From assembly GCA_030604885.1 (NCBI GenBank), contig JAUVUZ010000001.1:1-64000 (forward strand): a stretch of 64,000 nt of DNA. The letters are read 5' to 3'. The notes beneath the pieces are model-generated. The model searched no databases and was not told the DNA's origin. It was given only the letters and a program-made list of their open reading frames with translations. This document shows positions 28,440-40,499 of the stretch, piece after piece (position 1 is the stretch's first letter; each line of letters begins with the position of its first letter). This stretch comes from Alphaproteobacteria bacterium (GTDB lineage Bacteria > Pseudomonadota > Alphaproteobacteria > Rhodospirillales > Rhodospirillaceae). The position numbers and the translations under genes are program-made.

Positions 28440-29889
28440 GCTCGACGACACCGGCCTGCTGCGCGACCGCGCCTTCGTGGACGGCGCCTGGATTCCCGCC
28501 GACGCGGGCGGCAGCTTCGCGGTGGAAAACCCGGCGACCGGCGAAATTCTCGCCCGCGTCGCCGATTGCGGCGCCGCCGAAACCCGCCGCGCGATCGCGG
28601 CCGCCAACGCCGCGTGGCCCGCCTGGCGCGCCAAATCCGCCAAGGAGCGGGCGGCGGTGCTGCGCCGGTGGTACGAGCTGATCGTCGCCGCGGCCGACGA
28701 CCTCGGCGCGCTGATGACCGCCGAGCAGGGCAAGGTGTTCGCCGAGGCCAAGGGCGAGGTGCTGGGCGGCGCCGCGTTCGTCGAATGGTTCGCCGAGGAA
28801 TGCCGCCGGGTTTACGGCGACACCATCCCGGCGCCCACGGCCGACAAGCGCTATCTCGCGATCAAGCAGCCGATCGGCGTGGTGGCGGCGATCACGCCGT
28901 GGAATTTCCCCTCCTCGATGATCACCCGCAAGGTGTCCCCCGCGCTGGCGGCGGGCTGCACGGTGGTGGTCAAGCCCGCCAAGGCGACGCCGCTCTCCGC
29001 CCTCGCGCTGGCGGTTCTGGCGGAGCGGGCGGGCATGCCGAAGGGGGTGTTCAACGTCGTCGTCGGCTCCAAATCCGGTCCGATCGGCGACGAACTCGCC
29101 ACCCACCCGCTGGTGCGCAAGCTGTCGTTCACCGGCTCCACCGAGGTGGGCAAGATCCTGCTCGCCAAGGCGGCGGGCACGGTCAAGAAGGTGAGCATGG
29201 AGCTGGGCGGCAACGCGCCGTTCATCGTCTTCGACGATGCCGACCTCGACAAGGCGGTGGAGGGGGCGATCGCCTCCAAATACCGCAACTCGGGCCAGAC
29301 CTGCGTGTGCGCCAACCGCTTCCTGGTGCAGGACGGCGTCTACGACGCCTTCGCCGCCAAGTTCACGGCGGCGGTGGCGGCGCTCACCGTGGGCGACGGC
29401 ATGGCCGCGGGCGTGACCCAGGGGCCGCTGATCGACGGCGCGGCGGCGGAGAAGGTGGCCGAACTCGTCGCCGACGCGGTGGCGAAGGGCGGCACCGTGG
29501 CGCTGGGCGGCAAGCCCCACGCCCTCGGCCGCAGCTTCTACGAGCCGACGGTGATCGCCGGCGCCACCCCGGCGATGCGCTTCACCCGCGAGGAGATCTT
29601 CGGGCCGGTGGCGCCGCTCTACCGCTTTTCCACCGAGGCGGAGGCGGTGGCGCTCGCCAACGACACCGAATACGGCCTGGCCGCCTATTTCTACAGCCGC
29701 GACGTGGGGCGGATCTTCCGCGTCATGGAGGCTCTGGAATACGGCATGGTCGGCGTCAACGAGGGGCTGCTGGCCAACGAGGCGGTGCCCTTCGGCGGCA
29801 TCAAGGAATCCGGCCTGGGGCGCGAGGGCTCCAAGTACGGCATCGAGGATTTCCTCGAACTCAAGTACGCCTGCCTCGGCGGCATCTGA
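28432..29889 (+). CDS. gabD: Succinate-semialdehyde dehydrogenase
   Basis: 485 aa aldehyde dehydrogenase. Signatures: ITPWNFPSSMITRKVSPALA, FTGSTEVGK, MELGGNAPFIVFDDADLD and the catalytic Cys291 in SGQTCVC. The pattern and its position next to gabT indicate NAD(P)-dependent oxidation of succinate semialdehyde to succinate. Glutarate semialdehyde is an alternative substrate. It overlaps the amidohydrolase gene by 8 bp. Confidence 0.9.
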   Translation: MVKLDDTGLLRDRAFVDGAWIPADAGGSFAVENPATGEILARVADCGAAETRRAIAAANAAWPAWRAKSAKERAAVLRRWYELIVAAADDLGALMTAEQGKVFAEAKGEVLGGAAFVEWFAEECRRVYGDTIPAPTADKRYLAIKQPIGVVAAITPWNFPSSMITRKVSPALAAGCTVVVKPAKATPLSALALAVLAERAGMPKGVFNVVVGSKSGPIGDELATHPLVRKLSFTGSTEVGKILLAKAAGTVKKVSMELGGNAPFIVFDDADLDKAVEGAIASKYRNSGQTCVCANRFLVQDGVYDAFAAKFTAAVAALTVGDGMAAGVTQGPLIDGAAAEKVAELVADAVAKGGTVALGGKPHALGRSFYEPTVIAGATPAMRFTREEIFGPVAPLYRFSTEAEAVALANDTEYGLAAYFYSRDVGRIFRVMEALEYGMVGVNEGLLANEAVPFGGIKESGLGREGSKYGIEDFLELKYACLGGI

Positions 29890-29921
29890 CCGCCGGGCGC
29901 GTCCATTCAGGAGCAAGGACC

Positions 29922-31208
29922 ATGACCACCAACCGGAGCCTTCAGGCGCGCCGCGAAGCCGCGGTGCCGCGCGGGCTGTTCACCAACCAGCCGGTCTACG
30001 CCGCCAAGGCGCTGAACGGCGAAATCTGGGACGTCGAGGGCAAGCGCTACGTCGATTTCGCCAGCGGCATCGCGGTGCTCGCCACCGGCCACCGCCACCC
30101 CAAGGTGGTGGCGGCGGTGAAGGAGCAGATCGATTCCTACGCCCACGTCTGCATCCAGGTGACGCCGTACGAGCCTTACGTGAAGCTCGCCGAGCGCCTC
30201 AACGCGCTGATGCCCGGTCCGGGGCCGAAGAAGTCGCTGTTCCTCAACTCGGGCGCCGAGGCGGTGGAAAACGCGGTGAAGATCGCGCGCATCGCCACCG
30301 GCCGCCCGGCGGTGGTGGCGTTCACCGGGGCGTTCCACGGGCGCACCCTGCTCACCGTCGCCCTCACCGGCAAGGTCGCGCCCTACAAGCTGGGCGTGGC
30401 GCCGCTGCCTGGCGACATCTACCACGTGCCGTTCCCGGATGCGTATCACGGCGTTTCGGTGGAGCAGTCGCTCAAGGCCATCGACACCCTGTTCCGCTCC
30501 GACGTGGACCCGGCGCGCGTCTGCGCCTTCATCGTCGAGCCGGTGCAGGGCGAGGGCGGTTTCAACCCGACGCCGCCGGAGTTCATGCAGGCGCTGCGGA
30601 CGATCTGCGACGCCCACGGCATCCTGCTGATCGTCGACGAGATCCAGACCGGCTTCGGCCGCACCGGCAAGCTGTTCGCGGTGGAGCACACCGGCGTCGC
30701 CCCCGACATGATGACGGTGGCCAAGTCCCTGGGCGGCGGCTTCCCGATTTCCGGCGTGGTGGGCAAGGCGGAGGTGATGGACCACCCCAACGTCGGCGCC
30801 ATCGGCGGCACCTACGGCGGCAACCCGCTCTCCTGCGCGGCGGCGCTGGCGGTGCTCGACGTGATCGCCGAGGAAAACCTAGTGGAGCGCGCCAAGCGGA
30901 TCGGCGGCATCATCACCGAACGCCTCGAGGCGATGGCGGCGAAGAACCGCTTCTCCTGCATCGGCGACATTCGCGGCCTCGGCGCGATGCTGGCGATGGA
31001 GCTGGTGAAGGACCGCGTCACCCGCGAGCCGGATCCGGACCTCACCAAGGCGCTGGTCGCCAGGGCGGCGGAAAAGGGGCTGATGGTGCTGACCTGCGGC
31101 GTCCACGGCAACGCGGTGCGCTTTCTCCCGGCGCTGACGATGCCCGAGGCCCAGGTGGCCGAAGGCATGGACATTCTCGAGGAGGCGCTCGCCGAACTGG
31201 TGGGCTGA
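29922..31208 (+). CDS. gabT: 4-aminobutyrate aminotransferase
   Basis: 428 aa class-III PLP aminotransferase. It begins like GabT (RREAAVPRGLFTNQPVYAAK), has FLNSGAEAVENAVKIAR and FTGAFHGRT, the Asp in IVDEIQTGFGRTG, and the PLP Lys268 in VAKSLGGGFPISG. It converts GABA and 2-oxoglutarate to succinate semialdehyde and glutamate, feeding GabD. It is last in the operon, behind AGGAGCAAGGA. Confidence 0.92.
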   Translation: MTTNRSLQARREAAVPRGLFTNQPVYAAKALNGEIWDVEGKRYVDFASGIAVLATGHRHPKVVAAVKEQIDSYAHVCIQVTPYEPYVKLAERLNALMPGPGPKKSLFLNSGAEAVENAVKIARIATGRPAVVAFTGAFHGRTLLTVALTGKVAPYKLGVAPLPGDIYHVPFPDAYHGVSVEQSLKAIDTLFRSDVDPARVCAFIVEPVQGEGGFNPTPPEFMQALRTICDAHGILLIVDEIQTGFGRTGKLFAVEHTGVAPDMMTVAKSLGGGFPISGVVGKAEVMDHPNVGAIGGTYGGNPLSCAAALAVLDVIAEENLVERAKRIGGIITERLEAMAAKNRFSCIGDIRGLGAMLAMELVKDRVTREPDPDLTKALVARAAEKGLMVLTCGVHGNAVRFLPALTMPEAQVAEGMDILEEALAELVG

Positions 31209-31219
31209 CGTTCCCGGCG

Positions 31220-31250
31220 CCGCCCGCCGTGCGCGGCGGGCGGATCGTTT
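31220..31250 (+). terminator. Terminator after gabT
   Basis: CCGCCCGCCG and CGGCGGGCGG form a perfect 10-bp stem with a TGCG loop (31220-31243), 11 bp after the gabT stop. The T tract is weak (ATCGTTT). It likely ends the long operon. Confidence 0.65.
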
Positions 31251-31307
31251 CGCCCGATTCGACCGTTAGGGAGTCACGGACCCTTTCGGCTTTCGGGAGT
31301 GCGCGAG

Positions 31308-31598
31308 ATGAGCAAGTTCTGGCTGAGCGGTGCGGTGGTGGCGATGGTGTGCGCGGGCGGGTTGCCGCCCCTGGCGGCGCAGGCGGAGGATCAGCCGCCG
31401 ATCGGCTGCGGCGACGCCAAGATCGACGGCTCGACCGCCGAACAGGCGCATCGGAAAATCGCCGCCGCCGGTTACGCCGACATCACCGATCTGAAAAAGG
31501 GCTGCGACAACTTCTGGCACGGCAAGGCGATGAAGGACGGCGCGCCCACCGGCGTGGTGCTTTCGCCCGACGGCCGGGTGATGCCCGAAGGCCGTTAA
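31308..31598 (+). CDS. Small secreted protein of unknown function
   Basis: 96 aa. A signal peptide ([22 protein letters not shown], split by me at about residue 25) is followed by a mature part with two Cys (IGCG and KKGCDNFW). I recognise no family. The stretch [19 protein letters not shown] resembles short periplasmic domains of the PepSY-like kind, but that is weak. ATG 31308 follows GGGAG. The stop overlaps the convergent Mur-ligase gene by 4 bp. Confidence 0.75.
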   Translation: MSKFWLSGAVVAMVCAGGLPPLAAQAEDQPPIGCGDAKIDGSTAEQAHRKIAAAGYADITDLKKGCDNFWHGKAMKDGAPTGVVLSPDGRVMPEGR

Positions 31599-33001
31599 GC
31601 GCGGGCGGGCTGGCCGAGGCGGGCCAGCAAGTCGGCGGCGAAGGCGGTGAGGGTGTCGTCCCGCGCGCCCATCACCACGATACGGTCGCCCGGCCGGGCG
31701 AGGCCGAGGAGGTGCGCGCCGCAATCGGCGCGCTGGGGGAGGTGCAGCGCCTGCCGCCCGCCCGTCCGCACCCCGGCGACGATGTCGGCGCTGCCGACGC
31801 TGCGGTCCACGGTACCGCCGAAGTAGACCGGATCGGGCATCACCAGCACGTCGTCCGCCGCCAGACGGCGGGCGAAGGTGTCGACGAAGCCCTGGCGCAT
31901 CAGCCGCAGCGGGCCGAAGCCGTGGGGCTGGAACAGGATCAGCAGGCGGCCGGGGAACTCGTGCAGCGCCGCCAGGGTGGCGGCGATCTTGTCCGGGTTG
32001 TGGGCGAAGTCGTCGATCACCGTGACGCCGCCCGCGCTGCCGACGGTTTCGAGCCGCCGCCGCACCCCCAGGAAGTCCGCCAGCGCCGCCGCCGCCTCGG
32101 CCAAATCCACGCCGCAGGCGCGGGCGGCGGCGAGGGCGGCGAGGGCGTTGGAGACGTTGTGCCGCCCCGGCACCCGCAGCCGCACCGGCACCGCCGCCGC
32201 TCCGGCGCGGAGGGTGAAGCTGACGCCGTCCGCCAGGGGGCGCACGTCGTCGGCGCGCAAAGCGGCGGGGGCGTCGCCGAGGGCATAGGTGATCCGCCGC
32301 GCGGGCGGAACCTCGGCGGCGATGGTGGCGGTCTCGGCATCGTCGAGGTTGAGCACCGCCACCTCGGCCTTGGCGACGAAATCGCGGAACAGCGCCCGCA
32401 ACTCCTCCAGCGACTTGTGGTCGAGGGCGACGTTGTTGAGCACCGCGACGCGCGGCGCGTAGCGGGCGATCGAGCCGTCGCTCTCGTCCACCTCGGCCAC
32501 GAAGGTGTCGCCGCCGCCCACCAGGGCGCTGGCGAACGGCGTCTCGGCGGTGACGAAGTTGCGCATCACCGCGCCGTTCATCACCGTCGGCCGCAGCCCG
32601 GCGCGGTCGAGGATCCAGGCGATCATCGCGGTGGTGGTGGACTTGCCGCTGGTGCCCGCGATGCCCACCGCGCGCGGCGCGGCGTTGAAGAGTTCGGCCA
32701 GCAGTTCGGCGCGGGTGACGAGCGTCGCCCCCGCCTGGCGCGCCGCCCGCACGTCGGGGATGGTGTCCTCCACCGCCGCCGAGGCGACCACCACCGAGGA
32801 TGGGGTGACGCCGCTGCCGTCCTGCGGGAACAGGGCGATGCCCCGGGCGCGCAGAAAGGCGAACTTCTCCGCCAGCAGGCCCTGGTCGAGGGCGCGGTCG
32901 GACCCCGCCACCGCGGCGCCGCCGCGCTGGACGATCAACGCCAGCGGCAGCATGCCGCTGCCGCCGATTCCGCAAAAGAAATACTGCCTGTCGTCGCGCA
33001 T
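31595..33001 (-). CDS. Mur ligase family protein, MurC/Mpl-like
   Basis: 468 aa. N-terminal [21 protein letters not shown] is the UDP-sugar-binding domain of MurC/Mpl, the ATP site is [14 protein letters not shown], and a central EVDESDGS and a C-terminal domain with [11 protein letters not shown] follow. MurC proper usually has GTHGKTTT, so GTSGKSTT argues for a side-branch ligase such as a peptidoglycan-recycling enzyme. It stands back to back with an LD-carboxypeptidase gene, which fits recycling of muropeptides. Confidence 0.78.
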   Translation of the reverse strand: MRDDRQYFFCGIGGSGMLPLALIVQRGGAAVAGSDRALDQGLLAEKFAFLRARGIALFPQDGSGVTPSSVVVASAAVEDTIPDVRAARQAGATLVTRAELLAELFNAAPRAVGIAGTSGKSTTTAMIAWILDRAGLRPTVMNGAVMRNFVTAETPFASALVGGGDTFVAEVDESDGSIARYAPRVAVLNNVALDHKSLEELRALFRDFVAKAEVAVLNLDDAETATIAAEVPPARRITYALGDAPAALRADDVRPLADGVSFTLRAGAAAVPVRLRVPGRHNVSNALAALAAARACGVDLAEAAAALADFLGVRRRLETVGSAGGVTVIDDFAHNPDKIAATLAALHEFPGRLLILFQPHGFGPLRLMRQGFVDTFARRLAADDVLVMPDPVYFGGTVDRSVGSADIVAGVRTGGRQALHLPQRADCGAHLLGLARPGDRIVVMGARDDTLTAFAADLLARLGQPARA

Positions 33002-33055
33002 CGGCGGAGGCTACAATCTGCCCGCACACGGGGCAAGCGGAATGGGGGAAGCAAC

Positions 33056-33861
33056 ATGAGGATCGGCGTCGTCGCCCCCGGGCGCGCGATCGCGCCGGAG
33101 CTGGCGGAGCGGGTGCGGGCGCTCGCCGCCGAGGTTCCCGGCGTGGAGATCCGCTTCCACCCCCAATGCTTCGCCGCGTCGGGCCACTTCGCCGGAGACG
33201 ACGACCTGCGCGCCGCCGCGTTCGCCGAGGTCGCCAACGACCCTGCGGTGGACGCGGTGTGGTTCGCGCGCGGCGGCTACGGCGCCTTCCGCCTGATTTC
33301 CCGGGTGCTGCCCGCGCTCGAAAGCGCGGCGGCCGACAAGCTCTACATGGGCTACAGCGACGGCGGCGCGCTGCTGGCGGCGCTTTACGGCGCGGGCGTC
33401 GGCCGCGTCGCCCACGGGCCGATCCCCGCCGATCTCAACCGCGCGAACGGCGCGGCGGCGGTGCGGCGGGCGCTGGCGTTCCTCGCCACCGGCGACGCCG
33501 CCGCCTGCGAGCCGACGGCGGCGGAGCGCCCGGCGGCGGCCTTCAACCTCACCATTCTCGCGCACCAGATCGGCACGCCGTGGCTGCCCGATCTCACCGG
33601 TCACGTGCTGATGCTGGAGGAGGTCTCCGAACCGCTCTACCGCATCGACCGGGCGCTGGGGCAGGTGCTGAGCGCCCCGGCCCTCGGCGGCATCGCCGGG
33701 GTGCGCCTCGGGCGCTGCGGCGACATCGTCCCCAACGACATCGATTTCGGCCGCACCGAGGAGGAAGCGGCGCGGGACTGGTGCGCCCGTTCCGGCATCC
33801 CCTACCTCGGCCGCGCCGACATCGGCCACGACGCCGACAACAAGGTGGTGCCGTTCGGCGG

Positions 33862-33880
<19 letters not shown>
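33056..33880 (+). CDS. LD-carboxypeptidase, S66 family
   Basis: 274 aa. The nucleophile Ser is in YMGYSDGGALLAAL, preceded by WFARGGYGAFRLI. The C-terminal half has the Glu/His part GRCGDIVPNDIDFGR and IGHDADNKVVPFGG. S66 enzymes cut the terminal D-Ala from tetrapeptides in the cytoplasm during murein recycling. It diverges from the Mur ligase with a 54-bp gap. ATG 33056 is behind GGGGGAA. The end overlaps the convergent GTPase gene by 19 bp. Confidence 0.85.
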
Positions 33881-34977
<1,097 letters not shown>

Positions 34978-35076
34978 GGGCGATCCTTTTGATGCGTGTT
35001 GACGCTATAATGTTGCATTGAACGCTACAGCATATCATATGCGCATCGCAACCGCGTTTCACGAAAGGCACCGCCG
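34978..35076. promoter_or_regulatory. AT-rich divergent promoter, possible Zur region
   Basis: The 99 bp between the two COG0523 genes is strongly AT-rich. It contains GCTATAATGTTGCATTGAAC and a CATATCATATG-like stretch. Divergent metallochaperone GTPases are often repressed by Zur in zinc repletion, and the ATGTTGCAT core is Zur-like. No clean consensus palindrome is seen, so this is tentative. Confidence 0.35.
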
Positions 35077-36279
35077 ATGCGCAAGACACTCCCCGTCACC
35101 GTCCTCTCGGGCTTCCTCGGGGCGGGCAAGACCACGCTCCTCAACCACGTGCTCAACAACCGTGAGGGCCGCCGCGTGGCGGTGATCGTCAACGACATGA
35201 GCGAGGTGAACATCGACGCCGACCTGGTGCGCGAGGGGGGCGGCCTCTCCCGCACCGAGGAGAAGCTGGTGGAAATGACCAACGGCTGCATCTGCTGCAC
35301 CCTGCGCGACGACCTGCTGCGGGAGGTGCGGCGCCTCGCGGCGGAGCGGCGCTTCGACCATCTTCTGATCGAGGCCACCGGCATCGCCGAGCCGCTGCCG
35401 ATCGCCGCCACCTTCGCCTACCGCGACGAGAACGGCCGCAGCCTCGCCGACGTCGCCCGCCTCGACACCCTGGTGACGGTGGTGGACGCGGCCAATCTCC
35501 TCAAGGATTACGCCTCCGCCGATTTTCTCGCCGACCGGGGGCAATCCCTGGGCGAGGGCGACGCCCGCACCCTGGTGGACCTGCTGGTCGACCAGATCGA
35601 GTTCGCCGACGTGGTGGTGCTCAACAAGGCCGACCTCGCCACGCCCGAGCAGAGGGACTCGGCGCGGCGGATCGTCGCCGCCCTCAATCCGGACGCCCGG
35701 ATGATCGAGACCGACCACGGCCGGGTGGACCTCGACGCGGTGCTCGGCACCGGCCTGTTCGACCCGGAGGCGGCGCAGGAGCATCCGCTGTGGGCGAAGG
35801 AGCTTTACGGCTTCGCCCAGCATGTGCCGGAAACCGAGGAATACGGCATCGGCAGCTTCGTGTTCCGCTCCCCCCTGCCGTTCCACCCGGAGCGGTTCCA
35901 CCGCTTCGTCAACTCCGAATGGCCGGGGGTGATTCGCGCCAAGGGGCACTTCTGGCTGGCCACCCGGCCCGAGTGGGTCGGCGAGATGAGCCAGGCGGGG
36001 GCGTTCGTGCGCACCCAGGCGCTCGGCTTCTGGTGGGCGACGGTGCCCGAGGCGCGCTGGCCCGACGACCGCGAGTGGCGGCGGATGCTGGCGCGCAAGT
36101 GGGATTCCCGGTTCGGCGACCGGCGGCAGGAGCTGGTGTTCATCGGCACCGGCATGGACGAGGCGGCATTGCGCGCCCGGCTCGAGGACTGCCTGCTGGC
36201 GGCGCCGGAGGCGGCCCCCGACTTCGGCGCCTGGCGGAGCCTGCCCGATCCCTTCCCGGTGTGGGCGCGGCGGGCTTAG
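35077..36279 (+). CDS. COG0523-family GTPase, YciC/ZigA-like
   Basis: 400 aa G3E GTPase. P-loop [15 protein letters not shown], metal site [12 protein letters not shown], Walker [13 protein letters not shown], guanine motif VLNKADLA, and a CobW C-terminal domain with [13 protein letters not shown] and [14 protein letters not shown]. The longer C-terminal form resembles the zinc-starvation proteins YciC and ZigA. The start follows GAAAGG. It overlaps the convergent kinase gene by 4 bp. Confidence 0.86.
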   Translation: MRKTLPVTVLSGFLGAGKTTLLNHVLNNREGRRVAVIVNDMSEVNIDADLVREGGGLSRTEEKLVEMTNGCICCTLRDDLLREVRRLAAERRFDHLLIEATGIAEPLPIAATFAYRDENGRSLADVARLDTLVTVVDAANLLKDYASADFLADRGQSLGEGDARTLVDLLVDQIEFADVVVLNKADLATPEQRDSARRIVAALNPDARMIETDHGRVDLDAVLGTGLFDPEAAQEHPLWAKELYGFAQHVPETEEYGIGSFVFRSPLPFHPERFHRFVNSEWPGVIRAKGHFWLATRPEWVGEMSQAGAFVRTQALGFWWATVPEARWPDDREWRRMLARKWDSRFGDRRQELVFIGTGMDEAALRARLEDCLLAAPEAAPDFGAWRSLPDPFPVWARRA

Positions 36280-38009
36280 ACGGGCATCGCCCGGCGTTCG
36301 ATGCCCGGCATCGCGAACGGCCGGGCGATGGCGATGTCGCAGGTCAGGCCGTCCGGGTCCCAGCGGCAGTCGAAACGGCCGTCGAGCTGGGTTTCGACGA
36401 TCCGCGCCACCATCGCGGTGCCGAAGCCGCGGCGGTCCGGCTCGCGCACCGCCGGGCCGCCGCTCTCGCGCCAGGAAAGGACCAAGTCTCCGTCGCGCCA
36501 CGCCCAGGAGATCGCCACCCGGCCGCCGGGGCGGGCGAACGCGCCGTATTTCCCGGCGTTGGTGGCGAGTTCGTGCAGCACGATGCCGACCGACTGCACC
36601 ACCTCGGGGGCGATCGCCACGCGCGGCCCCTCGAGGCTGAAGGCGGCCGGATCGTCGACGCGAAAGGGTGCGAGTTCGGCGGTGAGCAGCTCGCCGAGGT
36701 CGGCGCCGCTCCAGGCGTTGTCGGCAAGCAGGGCGTGGGCGCGGGCGAGCGCCTCGACGCGGCCGCGCACCGCGGCGGTGAATTCGGCGATGGTCTCGGC
36801 ACGGGTCAAGTGGACCACCGATTGCACCACGTTGAGGGCGTTCTTGGCGCGGTGGTCGAGTTCGCGCATCAGCAGGCGCTGGCGTTCCTCGCCGCGCTTG
36901 CGCTCGCTGATGTCGAGGAACAGGATCGACAGGCCCTCGGCGGAGGGGTAGGCGCGCACGTCGAACCAGCCGTCGAGGGGAGGGAAGTAGCCCTCCACCG
37001 CGGTCATCGCCCGCTCGCGCGCGGCGCGGCGCAGGCCGTCCTCGAACACCGTGCCCAGCACCTCGGGGAACGCTTCCCACAGCGAGACGCCGAGGATCGC
37101 GTCGCGGGCGCGGAGGGGGGCGACGATCTCCTCGCCGCGCGGGCTGAGGAAGGTGACGCGCCAGTCGGCGTCCAGCACCATGAAGCCGTCCTGGATGCTC
37201 TCGATGATGCGGGTGGCGCGCTCGGTGCTGGCCTTGAGGTCGCGCTCGCGCGCCGAGATCGTCTCGGCGGCGCGCACCAGGGCGTCGCCGAGGAGGTTGA
37301 TCTCGCGGATCCGCGTCGGCGGCATCGGCGGGCGCTCGCCCTGGCCGACCCGCGCCGCCGCCGCCAGCGCGCGGCGGGTGGGGCGGGCGATCAGCGCCGC
37401 CGCCAGCAGCGCCGCCCCGGCCGAGAGGGCGAGGCCGAGGGCGCTCACCAGCATCCCGCCGCCGACGAGGCGACGCGACGGTGCGTCGAGCACCGCCTTC
37501 GGCACCCACACCACCCCGGACCAGCCGGTGTCGGGCGAGCGGCGGAACGCGGTCACCGAGGCCCGGCCCTCGAGGTCGACGGTTTCGGCGACGCCGTTGC
37601 CGCGGGTCAGGAGACTCTTCAGCAACGGCCCCACCGACGTGCCGACGAAATCCTGCGGCCGGTGGGAGCGGGCGCGGATGACGGCGTCGCCGTCCACCAC
37701 CGCGGCGAACCACCCGGCGGGCAGCTCCACCGATCCGGTGAGGCGGGCGGGCAGGCCGTCCTTGGCGGCGAAGCTGTCGCCCCGCGACAGGTCGCGGTCG
37801 ACGGCAAGGGAGAGGGCGAAGGCGATCTCGGCGACGCGGGCGAGGTTGCGTTCCCGCTCCAGGCTCACGAACGACGCGGAAAGGAACACCCCGGCCCCCA
37901 CCAGCGGCACCACCGCCGCCAGCACCAACAGAAACAGGAACAGCCAGAGCGGCGCGCCCCGGGTCGTCGTCGGTGCTTGGGAGGGTTCGGGGGCGGCCGG
38001 CAGGGCCAT
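36276..38009 (-). CDS. HWE-family sensor histidine kinase
   Basis: 577 aa. TM1 at about 21-45, an extracellular dCache-like region (50-180), TM2 at about 183-207, a linker, one PAS domain (about 262-370), then the kinase core. The H-box is [15 protein letters not shown] with His386, and the conserved Trp lies in [12 protein letters not shown], which together define HWE kinases common in alphaproteobacteria. The ATPase has [13 protein letters not shown] and [12 protein letters not shown]. No response regulator is adjacent, so it is an orphan here. Confidence 0.9.
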   Translation of the reverse strand: MALPAAPEPSQAPTTTRGAPLWLFLFLLVLAAVVPLVGAGVFLSASFVSLERERNLARVAEIAFALSLAVDRDLSRGDSFAAKDGLPARLTGSVELPAGWFAAVVDGDAVIRARSHRPQDFVGTSVGPLLKSLLTRGNGVAETVDLEGRASVTAFRRSPDTGWSGVVWVPKAVLDAPSRRLVGGGMLVSALGLALSAGAALLAAALIARPTRRALAAAARVGQGERPPMPPTRIREINLLGDALVRAAETISARERDLKASTERATRIIESIQDGFMVLDADWRVTFLSPRGEEIVAPLRARDAILGVSLWEAFPEVLGTVFEDGLRRAARERAMTAVEGYFPPLDGWFDVRAYPSAEGLSILFLDISERKRGEERQRLLMRELDHRAKNALNVVQSVVHLTRAETIAEFTAAVRGRVEALARAHALLADNAWSGADLGELLTAELAPFRVDDPAAFSLEGPRVAIAPEVVQSVGIVLHELATNAGKYGAFARPGGRVAISWAWRDGDLVLSWRESGGPAVREPDRRGFGTAMVARIVETQLDGRFDCRWDPDGLTCDIAIARPFAMPGIERRAMPV

Positions 38010-38111
38010 GACGTTTCCTCTCGCGATGTTCCGGCGTGTGTGTATGTTGGGTGGGCGCCCCGCCTTGACAGCGGCGCGTTGGGGAAAATTCCGGTGGAAA
38101 CGAGGGGGATC

Positions 38112-38768
38112 GTGTCCGACGCCATCCTAACCCGGCATCCGCGTGTATGCGAGATTCCCGTTCCGCCCGCCGGGGATGCGCCGCCGGTGCTGGCCCTCGA
38201 TTTCGAGACCGCGTCGATGTCGCGGGCGACGCCGTGCGCCGTCGGCTTGGCGTGGATCGCGGGCGGCGCGGTGAGCGGGCGGGCGTATCGCCTGATCCGC
38301 CCCGATTGCGCGCCCCGTGCCTGGTGTTTCGGCCATATCCACGGCCTTTACCCCGACGACGTGGCCGACGCCGCGTCCTTCCCCGAGGTGTGGGCGGATC
38401 TCGCCCCGCATCTCGACGGCGCGCTGGTGCTGGCGCACAACGCCGCCTTCGACCTCGGCGTGCTGCGTCAGACCCTGGCGGCCTACGGGCTGCCGGTGCC
38501 GCGGCTGCGCTGCCTCTGCACCTTGGTGACGGCGCGGCGGGTGTGGCCGGGGATGCCGAGCTACACCCTGCCCCGGGTGGCCGAGCGGGTGGGGTTCCGC
38601 TTTTCCCACCACCACGCGCTGGAGGATGCCGAGGCGGCGGCGCGCATCGCCCTCGGCGCCCTCGCGCACACCGGGACGGCGGATTTCGACGCCCTGGCGG
38701 CGCATGCCGGAGTGCGCATCGGCGCGCTCGGGCCGGAGGGCTACGTGTCGTCGGTGCGCGGCCGCTGA
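38112..38768 (+). CDS. DnaQ-like 3'-5' exonuclease
   Basis: 218 aa. Exo [10 protein letters not shown], Exo [13 protein letters not shown], and Exo [17 protein letters not shown] form the DEDDh active site of the DNA polymerase III epsilon family. GTG 38112 is chosen because GAGGGGG stands 3 bp upstream of it and no ATG fits. It could act in DNA repair or RNA turnover. No BRCT or other fused domain is seen. Confidence 0.85.
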   Translation: MSDAILTRHPRVCEIPVPPAGDAPPVLALDFETASMSRATPCAVGLAWIAGGAVSGRAYRLIRPDCAPRAWCFGHIHGLYPDDVADAASFPEVWADLAPHLDGALVLAHNAAFDLGVLRQTLAAYGLPVPRLRCLCTLVTARRVWPGMPSYTLPRVAERVGFRFSHHHALEDAEAAARIALGALAHTGTADFDALAAHAGVRIGALGPEGYVSSVRGR

Positions 38769-38829
38769 CTGGCGGCGGGGCGGGCGCGCCGCCATATCCG
38801 AGGTGTCAGCTCACGCCGGAGTCCGTCCC

Positions 38830-39816
38830 ATGCCGCCGCTTTCCATACTCGATCTCGTCCGCGTCACCGAGGAAACCGACGCGGGCGGCGCCCTCGCCAA
38901 CGCCCTCGATCTCGCGCGCCGCGCCGAGGATTGGGGCTACACCCGCTTCTGGGTCGCCGAGCACCACAACATGCCGGGCGTCGCCTCGGCCGCCACCGCG
39001 GTGGTGGTGGGCCACGTGGCGGCGGGCACCCGGCGGATTCGCGTCGGCGCGGGCGGGGTGATGCTGCCCAACCACGCGCCGCTGGTGATCGCCGAGCAGT
39101 TCGGCACCCTGGCGCGGCTGTTCCCCGGGCGCATCGACCTGGGCCTCGGCCGCGCGCCGGGCACCGATCCCTTGACCCTGCGCGCCCTCCGCCGCGGGCC
39201 GGAGGCCTCGGAGGAGTTCCCCCGCGACGTGCGCGAGTTGCAGGCCTACCTCGCGCCCGCCGCGCCGGGACAGCGGATCCGCGCGATTCCCGCCCAGGGG
39301 ACGGAGGTGCCGCTGTGGATTCTCGGCTCCAGCCTGTTCGGCGCGATGCTGGCGGCGGAGTATGGCCTGCCCTACGCCTTCGCCTCCCATTTCGCGCCTC
39401 AGGCGCTGCTGCGGGCGCTGGCGGTCTATCGCGAGCGGTTCCGCCCCTCGGCGCAGCTCGACCGCCCCCATGCGATGGTGGGGGTGAACGTGGTGGTGGC
39501 CGAGACCGACGCGGCGGCGCGGCGACTGTGGACCACCCAGCAGATGTCGTTCACCAACCTGATCCGCGGCGAGCGCGGCCTCAGCCGCCCGCCGATCGAC
39601 CGCATCGACGACTACTGGACCCCCGACGAACGGATGCAGGTGACCGGGATGCTGGCGCGCAGCGTCGTCGGCGGACCGGAGACGGTGCGCCGGGGCCTGG
39701 CCGAGCTGGTGCGGGAAACCCGCGCCGACGAACTGATCGTGGTGTCGGACGTCTACGACCACGCCGCGCGGCTGCGGTCGTTCGAGCTGCTCGCCACCCT
39801 CATGCGAGAGGGGTGA
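38830..39816 (+). CDS. Luciferase-like (LLM class) flavin oxidoreductase
   Basis: 328 aa. [11 protein letters not shown], a [20 protein letters not shown] segment and [20 protein letters not shown], with [16 protein letters not shown], are the hallmark of the YhbW/MsnO8 group of FMN-dependent alkanal monooxygenase-like enzymes. The substrate is unknown. Its 3' end overlaps the convergent carbonic anhydrase gene by 17 bp. Confidence 0.9.
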   Translation: MPPLSILDLVRVTEETDAGGALANALDLARRAEDWGYTRFWVAEHHNMPGVASAATAVVVGHVAAGTRRIRVGAGGVMLPNHAPLVIAEQFGTLARLFPGRIDLGLGRAPGTDPLTLRALRRGPEASEEFPRDVRELQAYLAPAAPGQRIRAIPAQGTEVPLWILGSSLFGAMLAAEYGLPYAFASHFAPQALLRALAVYRERFRPSAQLDRPHAMVGVNVVVAETDAAARRLWTTQQMSFTNLIRGERGLSRPPIDRIDDYWTPDERMQVTGMLARSVVGGPETVRRGLAELVRETRADELIVVSDVYDHAARLRSFELLATLMREG

Positions 39817-40384
39817 AGCCCTCGTCGGCGAGGCGCCAGAGGTGGCCCTCCTCCAGGTCGAACCACCAGCCGTGGAGTTCGAGTTCGCCCGCCGCCACGC
39901 GCTCGGCGATCCAGGGGAAGCTGCTCAGGTTCTCCACCGAGCGGCGGATCGACGCCTGCTCGCGCTCCCGCGCGCCGCCGCAGGCGCAGGTGTGGGCGGC
40001 CAGCGACATCCACGAGCCGATGAAGTCCCGCGCCTCGCCGCCCTCGGCGGCAAGCGCGGCGATGCCGCCGCACGACGAATGCCCCAGCACCACCACGTGC
40101 GCCACCCCGAGGTCGCGCACCGCGAACTCGATGGCGGCGCTGGTGCCGTGGAAGAGGCCGTCGGGCTGGTAGGGCGGCACCAGGTTGGCGACGTTGCGCA
40201 CCACGAACAGCTCCCCCGGCCCGGTGCCGAACAGGATCGCCGGGTCGACGCGCGAATCCGAGCACGCGATCACCAGCAGGCGCGGGTTCTGGCCGTCGCG
40301 CGCGAGGGCGCGGAAGCTGTCGGTGGCGAACCGCTCGGCGCGGAACCCGGCGAACCCGGCGAGGAGCTTGTCGATGTCGGTCAT
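39800..40384 (-). CDS. Beta-carbonic anhydrase
   Basis: 194 aa. Zinc ligands Cys in [10 protein letters not shown] and His/Cys in [10 protein letters not shown], with the Asp-Arg dyad in CSDSR. It interconverts CO2 and bicarbonate in the cytoplasm. Start ATG 40384 is chosen because residues before it are unlike the family. A longer frame begins at 40420. Confidence 0.93.
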   Translation of the reverse strand: MTDIDKLLAGFAGFRAERFATDSFRALARDGQNPRLLVIACSDSRVDPAILFGTGPGELFVVRNVANLVPPYQPDGLFHGTSAAIEFAVRDLGVAHVVVLGHSSCGGIAALAAEGGEARDFIGSWMSLAAHTCACGGAREREQASIRRSVENLSSFPWIAERVAAGELELHGWWFDLEEGHLWRLADEGFTPLA

Positions 40385-40438
40385 GGAAGGCTGATTACGG
40401 TGTCCGCCGCAGGGACGCAAGCGGGAAAAGCGGGGCCG

Positions 40439-40468
40439 AAAAAACCCCGGCGGAGGAAGCCGCCGGGG
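40439..40468 (-). terminator. Intrinsic terminator for the small minus-strand gene
   Basis: CCCCGGCGG (40445-40453) pairs with CCGCCGGGG (40460-40468) around a 6-base loop. On the minus strand the stem is followed by six T. It lies 31 bp past the stop of the 64-aa gene and protects the carbonic anhydrase promoter from read-through. Confidence 0.85.
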
Positions 40469-40499
40469 AGGGGGGAGGGAGGAACCACGTCGAGAAACG

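Noticed and set aside
28566-29921. N-terminal extension of gabT through gabD
   Set aside because: The extended part is an out-of-frame reading of gabD. ATG 29922 with its ribosome site gives the exact GabT length.
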